Assembly (NCBI GenBank): GCA_964468725.1
Contig: CAYXVU010000043.1
Coordinates: forward strand, 1 to 33,340
Source: CAYXVU01 sp964468725
Lineage (GTDB): Bacteria; Acidobacteriota; Blastocatellia; UBA7656
DNA: 33,340 nucleotides
Reading direction: 5' to 3'
The notes below the pieces were generated by a model. That model ran no database searches and was not told the origin of the DNA. It was given only the letters and a program-made list of their open reading frames with translations. Positions within the stretch are counted from its first letter, which is position 1; the number at the start of each line of letters is the position of its first letter. The position numbers were made by a program, and so were the translations under genes. Shown here one piece after another: positions 1-7,103 of this stretch.

Positions 1-78
<78 letters not shown>

Positions 79-161
79 TCATTCCCTGCTGAGAACGGAA
101 GACCCGGTAGCGAAAAGTCGCTACTCAATCTGCCACCCTCAGTACTCAATCCTCAAAACTT

Positions 162-251
<90 letters not shown>

Positions 252-338
252 CCTTTGATTTTGAACGGGCTGAAAGATGACGGATGAAGACGAGGAGCGA
301 GATTCCTCCTTCATTCTTCTTCTTTCCGCCTCGACTTA

Positions 339-443
339 TCAGGCTTCGGAAGCCGTGCAATCCAGCGGGTGTGAACCCCGCCAGGCCGGGAACGGAGCAA
401 CGGTAGCAAAGCGCAGATGTGCCGCGGTAAATCCGAAGCCTGA
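339..443 (+). ncRNA. ffs: Small bacterial signal recognition particle RNA (4.5S type)
   Basis: The ends form a perfect 12-bp helix: TCAGGCTTCGGA (339-350) pairs with TCCGAAGCCTGA (432-443). Inside lies the conserved SRP RNA apical region: a CCAGGCCGGGAACGGAGCA stretch, then AGCAAAGCGCAGA, corresponding to the asymmetric and symmetric loops bound by the Ffh M domain. The length of about 105 nt fits the 4.5S class without an Alu domain. Position directly upstream of dnaX-ybaB-recR matches a gene order known from many bacteria. The exact transcript ends are inferred from the helix. Confidence 0.9.
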
Positions 444-585
444 CCCTACCTCCGGAAAATTTTCACCTATCCGTCATCAATTTTTAATTGGTTACTTATC
501 GCTCGTTGTCTGATCGAAGCCATCGGCGCAATCGCATTGCCTCGAAGCTGCATTCATCTTGCAAGGCGTGAGGCGACGACTTAGA

Positions 586-631
586 CTACCTATCGCCGCG
601 CCGCAACTGAGCGCGGCTCTTATTTCGGTAG
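586..631 (+). promoter_or_regulatory. Nested hairpin in the dnaX leader
   Basis: GCCGCGC (595-601) pairs with GCGCGGC (611-617) around a 9-nt loop, and CTACC (586-590) can pair with GGTAG (627-631) outside it. TCTTATTT follows the inner stem. It lies between the SRP RNA and the dnaX start, 13 nt before the ATG, where no strong Shine-Dalgarno is visible. It could be a weak terminator for the SRP RNA or a leader structure for dnaX; the sequence does not decide. Confidence 0.35.
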
Positions 632-644
632 GCGAATTTATTTC

Positions 645-2573
645 ATGTCTGAATCACAGGTCATCGCCAGAAAGTTCCGCCCGCAAGCTTTCGATGAAGT
701 CATCGGACAAGAGACCATCACCCGCACGCTGAAGAATACCCTGACCAGCGGGCGCATCCATCACGCCTACCTGTTTACCGGCGCGCGCGGCGTCGGCAAA
801 ACTACAACAGCGCGCATCTTCGCCAAAGCGCTCAACTGCCAAACCGGCATTACCATCGAGCCGTGCGGCGTCTGCCCGTCCTGCATTGACATTACCGCTT
901 CGCGTTCGATTGACGTTATCGAGATTGACGCGGCCTCGAATACCGGCGTCGAAAATGTTCGCAACGTCATTATCAACACCGTTGCCATTGCGCCCGCCAG
1001 AGATCGCCATAAAATCTTTATCATTGACGAAGTGCATCAACTCTCCGGCCCGGCTTTCAATGCTTTGCTCAAGACGCTTGAAGAACCGCCGCCGCGCATC
1101 ATCTTTATGATGGCGACGACGGAATTGCAGAAGGTTCCCGAAACCATTCTTTCGCGTTGTCAAGTATTCGAGTTTCGCACCATTACGCTGAATAAGATCG
1201 TCGCGCAACTGCGCCACATTGCCGACAACCTCGGCGTTGAGATCAGCGATGCCGCCTTGATGAACGTTGCGCGGGCGGGTGAAGGCTCGATGCGCGATGC
1301 GGAATCGGCATTCGATCAAGTCATCAGCTTTTCCGGCAACACCATCAAAGATGAAGATGTATCGCTCGCTCTCGGTTTGGTTGATGTCGAAACTCTCAAT
1401 CGCACGCTGCAAGCCATCAGTGAGCAGAACGCGCAAGAGATTGTGCGCCTCGTTGACGAGGTGGTCTCGCGGGGCTACGATCTGCGAAATTTCTGCCGCG
1501 AACTGATGACCCAAATTCGCGCCCTGTTAGTCATCAAAGTCGCAGGCTTCGATTACGAATTGCTGCAAATGCCGCCGGGCGAAGGCCAGCACCTCTCGAA
1601 ACTGGCGGAGGCATTCTCTGAACAAGACCTTGTGCGGTTCTTTTCGTTGCTGACAAAAACCGAACAGGATATTCGCACGTCATCACAGCCGCGATTTCAG
1701 TTAGAGATTGGACTGGTCAAACTTGTGCAAGCGCGCAGGCTGTATCTGCTCGAAGATGCGCTCGGACAATTGCGCGACCTGCAAACCGGACTCGCGCAAG
1801 GAGGCGGGCCCGCTTCCTCTCCTACGCCTGCCGGTCGAACGGCGGCGCGCGAATCGGGCAAAAGCGGTTTCCAATCGGCAGCGCAAAAAGTTCGCATCCC
1901 TCCGTTGCCTGTCGAGCCGCCTCCTCAATCTGCGCCGACCGTCGCTTCGGAGAGCAAGCCGACTCGCGCCAGCACAAGCGTTGAAGAGAAACGCCAACCG
2001 CGCGCCGCCAAGCCCGAAGCCCCTCCGCGTGCTTTGCAAACCAGCGAGCGTGTTGAGGAGGTGGCTTCTCGTCTCGCGCCACTGCAACAACCGCCATCAT
2101 TCGATGAGTTGCCACCGCTTGATTACGACGAGACGCCACATGCTAGTCCGGTCGTTCAGGACGACCCGGGTCCGCCTGCCTCTTCTTCCGGTTCGGAGAT
2201 GGGCAAGCGCCTGATCTCTGCGTTGGAAAGTCAACGCAAAATGTTATTAGTCTCTCTGCTGGATCGCGCCGAAAACATTGTGGCAGATGGCGATTATCTT
2301 CACATTGCTTTTGCGGCTGCCGATGCGCCGAATAAGCCCAAACTCGAAAGCCGCGACTATCGAAAACTGATCGAAGAGACGGCGCGTGAAATCGTCGGGC
2401 GCAACGTGCAAATGTTGGTTACGGTTGACGGGCAGCCCCTTAGCGCGAGCAGTACGCCTTCACCCAAACCGCCAGCGGAAGCGCTGAAACAACCGGCAAC
2501 CAGCCATCCCAAAATCAAAGCCATCGTGGAGAAGTTTCGCGGTGAAGTCGAAATCATCAAACCGGAAAATTAG
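645..2573 (+). CDS. dnaX: DNA polymerase III subunit gamma/tau
   Basis: This is the clamp-loader ATPase that opens and loads the beta sliding clamp in the replisome. The 642-residue product has a clear AAA+ core: Walker A GARGVGKT at residues 46-53, a zinc-binding cysteine group (C65, C74, C77, C80), the Walker B-type DEVH at 128-131 and sensor/arginine-finger motif SRC at 170-172. After about residue 370 comes a low-complexity Pro/Ala/Ser linker, then a C-terminal domain at about 520-640. The ATG at 645 begins directly before the conserved ARKFRP motif, which supports this start. ybaB and recR follow on the same strand, a standard replication/repair cluster. No strong slippery heptamer is visible, so a shorter gamma form cannot be claimed. 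Confidence 0.97.
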   Translation: MSESQVIARKFRPQAFDEVIGQETITRTLKNTLTSGRIHHAYLFTGARGVGKTTTARIFAKALNCQTGITIEPCGVCPSCIDITASRSIDVIEIDAASNTGVENVRNVIINTVAIAPARDRHKIFIIDEVHQLSGPAFNALLKTLEEPPPRIIFMMATTELQKVPETILSRCQVFEFRTITLNKIVAQLRHIADNLGVEISDAALMNVARAGEGSMRDAESAFDQVISFSGNTIKDEDVSLALGLVDVETLNRTLQAISEQNAQEIVRLVDEVVSRGYDLRNFCRELMTQIRALLVIKVAGFDYELLQMPPGEGQHLSKLAEAFSEQDLVRFFSLLTKTEQDIRTSSQPRFQLEIGLVKLVQARRLYLLEDALGQLRDLQTGLAQGGGPASSPTPAGRTAARESGKSGFQSAAQKVRIPPLPVEPPPQSAPTVASESKPTRASTSVEEKRQPRAAKPEAPPRALQTSERVEEVASRLAPLQQPPSFDELPPLDYDETPHASPVVQDDPGPPASSSGSEMGKRLISALESQRKMLLVSLLDRAENIVADGDYLHIAFAAADAPNKPKLESRDYRKLIEETAREIVGRNVQMLVTVDGQPLSASSTPSPKPPAEALKQPATSHPKIKAIVEKFRGEVEIIKPEN

Positions 2574-2603
2574 AACCATTCTTTGGCGAGGAGAAAGGAC
2601 ATC

Positions 2604-2924
2604 ATGAAAATACCAGGCGGGTTTGATCTCGAAGGAATGATGAAACAAGCGCAGCAGATGCAAGACGAGATGCAGCGCGAGATGAAAAACATTCGCGTGC
2701 AATCGAGTGCGGGCGGCGGCATCATCGCCGTCGAAATGAACGGCGCGAAAGAGTTGGTTGATATCAAAATTGACCCCGAAGCCGTCAAATCTGGCGATGT
2801 CGAGATGTTGCAAGACCTTATCATCGCTGCCGTCAATGAAGCCTCACGCAAGGCTGACGAAGCGATGAAAGGCAAACTTGGCGCTAAGCTCGGCGGCATG
2901 GGATTGCCCGATGATCTGTTCTGA
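2604..2924 (+). CDS. ybaB: YbaB/EbfC family nucleoid-associated protein
   Basis: This small DNA-binding protein is known to form dimers with a tweezer-like fold and to coat DNA. The 106-residue product has the usual arrangement: an N-terminal Gln/Met-rich helix (MMKQAQQMQDEMQREM), a central sheet with the GGG and NG turn region followed by the characteristic VDIKIDPE, and a C-terminal helix ending in an unstructured Gly/Leu tail. I chose the ATG at 2604 because GAGGAGAAAGGA (2589-2600) sits just upstream; an in-frame TTG at 2583 would only add seven atypical residues. It begins 30 nt after dnaX and precedes recR, as in many genomes. Confidence 0.95.
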   Translation: MKIPGGFDLEGMMKQAQQMQDEMQREMKNIRVQSSAGGGIIAVEMNGAKELVDIKIDPEAVKSGDVEMLQDLIIAAVNEASRKADEAMKGKLGAKLGGMGLPDDLF

Positions 2925-2942
2925 CAACTGGGCCTGGGGGGT

Positions 2943-3023
2943 GAAGGTTGAAGGTCGAAGGTCAAAAGTGATGACCTGAACTCTTCATACCGTTTAGCCT
3001 GCTATCTGTAACCTTCAACCTTC
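2943..3023. repeat. 13-bp inverted repeat between ybaB and recR
   Basis: GAAGGTTGAAGGT (2943-2955) and its exact reverse complement ACCTTCAACCTTC (3011-3023) flank a 55-nt loop. Direct iterations of AAGGTTGAA/AAGGTCGAA surround it. It lies in the short ybaB-recR gap and has no T-tract, so it is not a classical terminator. Confidence 0.6.
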
Positions 3024-3041
3024 AACCTTGTAACGGTATGT

Positions 3042-3641
3042 ATGCTTGATTACGCCGAGCCGGTTACTAAACTGATTGAAGAACTCAAACGCTTGCCGGG
3101 CGTCGGGCACAAGTCTGCACAGCGGTTGGCCTTTCACCTCTTGCGTGTGGAACGCGCCGACTCCGAACGCCTGATCGCTGCCATCATGGAAGTTAAAGAG
3201 AAGATAATTCTCTGTTCCATCTGTAATAACTTCACCGATGTTGACCCTTGTCGGTTTTGCTCCAACCCGAATCGGGATCGCCGCACGATTCTAGTTGTCG
3301 AAGAGCCTTTCAATTTGGTGACCGTAGAAAAGACCCGCGAATACAAGGGGCTTTATCACGTTTTGCATGGAGCGTTATCGCCGATTCGCAGCATCGGGCC
3401 GGACGAATTGAAGATCAAAAGTCTGCTTGAGCGGTTGCGCGCTGATGAAGTGGAAGAGGTGATTCTGGCGACCAACCCCAACACGGAAGGGGAAGCGACG
3501 GCGAACTATCTGTCAAAACTACTCAAACCGCTCGGCGTGCGCACCACGCGCATTGCCATGGGTGTGCCCGTCGGTTCTGACCTTGAATATGCCGATGAAG
3601 TTACCATGCACAAAGCCCTCACCAACCGCCATGACATCTAG
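3042..3641 (+). CDS. recR: Recombination mediator protein RecR
   Basis: RecR acts with RecO/RecF to load RecA on gapped single-stranded DNA. The 199-residue product has the full family layout: helix-hairpin-helix LPGVGHKSAQRLAFHLL near residues 18-34, a four-cysteine zinc finger (C58, C61, C70, C73), a Toprim domain from about 82 to 177 containing REYKGLYHVLHG and TNPNTEGEATA, and a short C-terminal tail with GSDLEYADE. The Toprim entry motif reads VVEEP where VVEDP is common, a mild variation. Length is typical. The ATG at 3042 has no obvious Shine-Dalgarno, although the N-terminus matches the family. It is the third gene of the dnaX-ybaB-recR cluster. Confidence 0.96.
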   Translation: MLDYAEPVTKLIEELKRLPGVGHKSAQRLAFHLLRVERADSERLIAAIMEVKEKIILCSICNNFTDVDPCRFCSNPNRDRRTILVVEEPFNLVTVEKTREYKGLYHVLHGALSPIRSIGPDELKIKSLLERLRADEVEEVILATNPNTEGEATANYLSKLLKPLGVRTTRIAMGVPVGSDLEYADEVTMHKALTNRHDI

Positions 3642-3734
3642 TTGACTGCCGCCTTTGGCCACCTTGCAAACCGGCAGATCAGACCCGTTCTTTTGTCAAC
3701 CGCCGATCCCGAAAATTGAATCAATGGAGGAGAG

Positions 3735-5261
3735 ATGTTGAAACTTCGCCTGGCCGTTCTCTTTTTCTGCTTAGCCGTTTTGTTATCCTATTCGCCGTTG
3801 CGCGCCAGTGTATCGGTCGGCATTCAGGGGCGGCTGCTCGACGAAGACCCGCCGCACAGTGATTGGATTGTGCAATTGCGCACCGATGCGCGGCTCTCGA
3901 AACTTGGCCTTCCTGCCGCAGACCCAACTTCGCGCAAACTGCTCGCCCACACCAAGAGCTTGCTGGTATCAGCGCCGAAACGGGTGAGCGGAGACCTATT
4001 GCCTGCCGGTTCGACCGCTCAACCGGAAACCCAAGCCGAACCGCATCTGCACGCCAATCCCCTAAATGACGCTAATCTGGTCGCCGCCTATCAAGAGAGC
4101 CGCTTTGCCAATGGCGGCGCGCGCGCATTGAACTATTCGACTTCGTTCGATGGCGGCGCAAGTTGGACGGAGGGCATTCTGCCGGGATTGACCGTCGCCG
4201 CTGGCGGGCAATGGGATAGGGCTTCTGATCCCTGGGTGGCGTTCGGGCCGAATCATCAAGTCTATTTCGTCAGTCTGCTCTTCAATCAATCCAACTCCGA
4301 TAACGCTATCGCTGTGAGTCGCTCAACCGATGGCGGGGCAACGTGGTCGAATCCGGTTATCGTGCATCGCACCAGCGCAGACTTTGATGACAAAGAGACG
4401 ATAACGGTGGATACCTATCCGCAAAGTCGGCACTTCGGCAATGTCTATGTCGGATGGGACATCAATAAATTCACTAATGGGCAAGTGACGGCACAACAGA
4501 TGGTCGTTGCCCGTTCGACCGACGGCGGCGCCAGTTGGGCGAAGCCGAAGAAACTCAGAAAGCAAGGCGCGAATGTCGGCATCATTCCACGCGTCGGCCC
4601 GGACGGTACGGTGTACGCCGTGTGGTCGGGCGGTTCGGTGCAGGGGACAACCGCCTCCATCTTCTTCTCGAAAAGTAGCAACGGCGGCAAAAAGTGGTCG
4701 GCTGCCAGAAAGCTTACGACCATTCTGACCAATGGTGTCAACGGCTTTCGTTCTGGGTCGTTTCTTCCGGCCTTCGATGTCAACCCGCTCACCGGAGAAT
4801 TGTATATCGCTTGGAGTGACGGACGCTGGACGGGGCAGGATCAACCAACCTTGATAACTTCGACCGATCAAGGGGCGACCTGGTCAGCGCCCGCGCGGCT
4901 TAGCGATAACGCAGATGATGCGCCGGTCTTCACCTTGTCGTTGGCGACCAATCGCCTCGGTCATGTGGCGGTGAGCTACTACACCCTGCAAAACGATCCG
5001 CAACGCCGCTTTTTAGTCGATCAGTACATCACCCTTTCGCGTGATAATGGCGCGACCTTCGAACCGGCTTTGCGGGTAACCGCAGAGAGTTTCGATGCGC
5101 GCTTTGCGGCACGTGCTGGCAATAACATCTTTCTTGGCGACTACGCCGGACTGGCCGGATTGACGAGAGGCTTTCAACTTTTGTGGGTTGCACCCTATCT
5201 GGATTCGGTGCAGACGCCGGGACGGTTGCAACCGGATGTCTTTTCGGCGACGGTCGAGTAA
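3735..5261 (+). CDS. Secreted Asp-box (BNR repeat) sialidase-fold protein
   Basis: The 508-residue product starts with a Sec signal peptide (hydrophobic residues about 4-24, ending PLRAS). It carries at least six Asp-box motifs of the S-x-D-x-G-x-T/S-W type: STSFDGGASW (about 135-144), SRSTDGGATW (about 195-204), RSTDGGASW, SKSSNGGKKW, STDQGATW and SRDNGATF. Such spaced repeats mark six-bladed beta-propellers of the sialidase superfamily. I do not see the arginine triad or catalytic Tyr/Glu set clearly enough to call it an exo-sialidase; many Asp-box proteins are not. A Shine-Dalgarno GGAGGAGAG directly precedes the ATG. It stands alone, so its substrate is unknown. Confidence 0.8.
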   Translation: MLKLRLAVLFFCLAVLLSYSPLRASVSVGIQGRLLDEDPPHSDWIVQLRTDARLSKLGLPAADPTSRKLLAHTKSLLVSAPKRVSGDLLPAGSTAQPETQAEPHLHANPLNDANLVAAYQESRFANGGARALNYSTSFDGGASWTEGILPGLTVAAGGQWDRASDPWVAFGPNHQVYFVSLLFNQSNSDNAIAVSRSTDGGATWSNPVIVHRTSADFDDKETITVDTYPQSRHFGNVYVGWDINKFTNGQVTAQQMVVARSTDGGASWAKPKKLRKQGANVGIIPRVGPDGTVYAVWSGGSVQGTTASIFFSKSSNGGKKWSAARKLTTILTNGVNGFRSGSFLPAFDVNPLTGELYIAWSDGRWTGQDQPTLITSTDQGATWSAPARLSDNADDAPVFTLSLATNRLGHVAVSYYTLQNDPQRRFLVDQYITLSRDNGATFEPALRVTAESFDARFAARAGNNIFLGDYAGLAGLTRGFQLLWVAPYLDSVQTPGRLQPDVFSATVE

Positions 5262-5345
5262 GCCTCTGCGTGCGACCAGAGGAAACACGCGCCGATTCGC
5301 ACACGAAACTGTCCTCGTCAGACAGGCGAAATCTGATGTTGAATT

Positions 5346-5478
5346 CTAATACCGAGTTGCGAATTAATCTGAGAAGGTTAAGAAGCGGCCTCTGACCGCC
5401 TCCCTGTCATTGGGCAACGGCGGTCAAAGACCGCCTCTCAACGGCGTTTTCTCATTTTGTTGAGCAATTTGGTATTAT
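5346..5478 (+). repeat. 133-bp MITE-like inverted-repeat element, copy A
   Basis: This stretch matches 20041-20173 base for base over the same 133-bp length with about 14 differences by eye (roughly 90 % identity). Its ends are imperfect terminal inverted repeats: TAATACCGAGTTGC at the left and the reverse complement of TAATACCAAATTGC at the right. The interior holds two short hairpins built from GGCGGTC/GACCGCC-type arms, the first imperfect in this copy. It has no coding capacity and lies downstream of the Asp-box gene, in the gap to the convergent gene at 5519. Confidence 0.75.
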
Positions 5479-5518
5479 CTGGTCGCAACCGCCAGACACC
5501 TGCGAAGGCCAAGCGCGA

Positions 5519-6028
5519 TCACTTTTTCACAAAGGTGCGTCGGGTTTCTTGCTCGCCATTTGGACCTTTGAGCTTGAGGTCAATGACCAAGGTTTTACCA
5601 TCGGCTGACAGCGTCCACTTACGGGTTGCTTGAATCTTGATCTCTTGGCCAACGGCAGATCCGAAGGTAGCCGTTTCGCTCACTTCGAGGCCATTGCCAT
5701 CATCTGACCATTTGGAGATGCGTTTGCCTTTGCCGGTGGCGCCGCCGAGGGCTTTGGCCGTAAAATCGGTCTCCTGCCCGTTGACCACATAATCATCATT
5801 GATGACTTGTTCGCCCTGCTCTGTGGTGACTTTGGCTTCAACTTTGATGGTGTTATCGGTCTGGGTGATGGTCATGACCTGATCCATGATGTTGGGCGGA
5901 AGCCCTTCAGATTTGGCTTTATCGAGTACCCAAGTGCCGTTGAAATCGGCTTTGGCAGCCCATACGGCGACCGTACTGAGTAATAGAACTACGACAATGA
6001 TGTGACATTTGCCAAGCGTATTTTTCAT
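5519..6028 (-). CDS. Small secreted protein of unknown function
   Basis: The 169-residue product has an N-terminal signal peptide (hydrophobic core IIVVVLLLSTVAVWA) followed by a small beta-rich domain opening with DFNGTWVLDKAKSEG. It has alternating strands and a lysine-rich C-terminus ending RRTFVKK. The NGTW opening resembles small lipocalin-like beta-barrels found in Acidobacteriota secretomes, but I cannot assign a ligand or a named family. The ATG at 6028 is chosen because AGGAGGG sits a few bases upstream; the reading frame stays open further upstream only through transposon-derived sequence. The 5' side runs straight into the end of a truncated IS30 transposase, so its original promoter may be lost or replaced. 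Confidence 0.75.
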   Translation of the reverse strand: MKNTLGKCHIIVVVLLLSTVAVWAAKADFNGTWVLDKAKSEGLPPNIMDQVMTITQTDNTIKVEAKVTTEQGEQVINDDYVVNGQETDFTAKALGGATGKGKRISKWSDDGNGLEVSETATFGSAVGQEIKIQATRKWTLSADGKTLVIDLKLKGPNGEQETRRTFVKK

Positions 6029-6056
6029 ATTGACCCTCCTATTTTCATACGCGGAT

Positions 6057-6431
6057 TCAACAACGAAGTGCAACAGTTGGTGAGTTGAAGAATACATCCT
6101 TCGGAGTTTGATAGCCAAGCCCCTTGCGCGGGTGCTCATTCAGTCGTTGCGCCACCGCTTGCACTTGTTCATCCGTGATGGTGCTGAAGTCGCTGCCTTT
6201 CGGGCAGTATTGCCGCGCCAGCCCATTCGTGTTCTCGTTGAGGCCGCGCTCCCAACTGTGATACGGATGCGCAAAATAGAACTCGGCGGCGAGCGCTACG
6301 ACCATCACTTCGTGGCCGGAGAACTCTCTGTCGCTATCACTGGTGATCGGATACCCGTAATCCTCAATCGGTTTGAGTCGTTTAATCATGACCTGCTTGA
6401 CTGCGGCTTCGGTGTCGGATTGAAAATCTGA
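6057..6431 (-). mobile_element. IS30-family transposase remnant (C-terminal part)
   Basis: The minus strand encodes about 120 residues of the C-terminal catalytic half of an IS30-type DDE transposase. Recognisable are TSDSDREFSGHE, containing the second catalytic Asp, the highly conserved FAHPYHSWERGLNENTNGL containing the catalytic Glu, and the terminal LNEHPRKGLGYQTPKDVFF. The N-terminal helix-turn-helix and the first catalytic Asp are absent. Similarity stops near 6431, where different coding-like sequence begins, and the frame has a stop at about 6474-6476. A full IS30 transposase has more than 300 residues, so this is a dead relic. The normal C-terminus and stop are kept. Confidence 0.88.
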
Positions 6432-6673
6432 TGGACGAGGACGGAGTAGTAGAAAGAGATGTTCAGTATCGCTTCAGTGGCCCGGAATACAAAAATCTTG
6501 TCAGCGAAACTCACCATCTCTTTCTTTACAGGATGTCAGTGTATCGCTTGCCCGAAGATTCACAACCAGAATGTGACGAGCCGTTGATTCTATGGGGTGA
6601 AGCGTTTTGACGGGCGAATGAGGTCGGCTGGCGACTCTCAACAGGAGAAATCAAGCGGCGCATCACGGGGTTT
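6431..6673 (+). pseudogene. Decayed gene remnant with in-frame TGA
   Basis: The plus strand encodes 59 residues from an ATG at 6431 to a TGA at 6608-6610, with a composition typical of a real protein (for example VQYRFSGPEYKNLV, ETHHLFLYRMSVYRL, EPLILWGEAF). The same frame continues plausibly after the stop (RANEVGWRLSTGEIKRRITG) to about 6673 before losing protein-like character. No ribosome binding site precedes the ATG and the left edge coincides with the end of the IS30 remnant, so this looks like the 3' part of a gene broken by that element and then by a nonsense mutation. I do not recognise the family. Confidence 0.4.
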
Positions 6674-6801
6674 TCACTGGTGCGAACCCCAGCAACCTCT
6701 TTTATAATCCTCTGTGTTCTCTGCGCCTCTACGGTGACAAGCTTTTCACCACGGCTTGCTTGGAATTGTACGAGGGAGCGGGAACTGGCAGGCAGCGAAT
6801 C

Positions 6802-6963
6802 CTACACCCTTCGGTAGCGGCTGAGAAGCACATCCTCCACTTCGGTTGCCCACTTGTCACGCCAAATGATCTGTTCGTAACGGGTCAACCACTCGCCAAT
6901 CAATAAGGCGGTAAACAGACAGATAAGCACCCAAAGTGATGCCCAAAAGAGAGAACGTTTCAT
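6802..6963 (-). CDS. 53-residue single-span membrane protein
   Basis: A short gene reads from ATG at 6963 to TAG at 6802. The product begins MKRSLFWASLWVLICLFTALLI, a basic N-terminus followed by one hydrophobic span (about residues 5-22). It continues with a charged, aromatic-rich tail (GEWLTRYEQIIWRDKW, then EVEDVLLSRYRRV). An AGGGGA Shine-Dalgarno lies about 6 nt upstream. The arrangement of positive N-terminus, one span and amphipathic tail suggests an inner-membrane microprotein; no family is recognised. It has the same orientation as the genes at 7104-9030 but lies beyond their terminator hairpin, so it is probably transcribed separately. Confidence 0.5.
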   Translation of the reverse strand: MKRSLFWASLWVLICLFTALLIGEWLTRYEQIIWRDKWATEVEDVLLSRYRRV

Positions 6964-7041
6964 GATTCATCCCCTAAAAAAGCAACCGATAGCGGCTGAT
7001 TGCGCGCCGCCGTTTGGCCCCCCCGCGCTGACCGGTTGACC

Positions 7042-7092
7042 AAAATGACCGCTTGCCTCAAAGGTGATTGGGCAGATTGAGACAAGCGGTCA
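7042..7092 (-). terminator. Intrinsic terminator after the TPR pair
   Basis: The 16-nt arms at 7046-7061 and 7077-7092 (TGACCGCTTG core) pair with one mismatch around a 15-nt loop. On the minus strand the stem is followed by TTTTGG. It sits about a dozen bases beyond the stop of the gene ending at 7104, which suits termination of that minus-strand operon. Confidence 0.65.
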
Positions 7093-7103
7093 GAGGCACA
7101 ACC

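Noticed and set aside
654..1514. Long open frame on the minus strand inside dnaX
   Set aside because: It is a shadow of dnaX in a GC-biased codon pattern; the product has no family features and no ribosome binding site.
1885..1897. A-rich GCGCAAAAAGTT as a dnaX frameshift site
   Set aside because: In the dnaX frame the codons are CAA AAA GTT, which does not fit the X XXY YYZ slippery heptamer; no supporting stem was seen.
5346..5478. CRISPR-like reading of the repeated GGCGGTC blocks
   Set aside because: Only two blocks per copy, arranged as hairpins without regular spacers; a MITE-like element explains them better.
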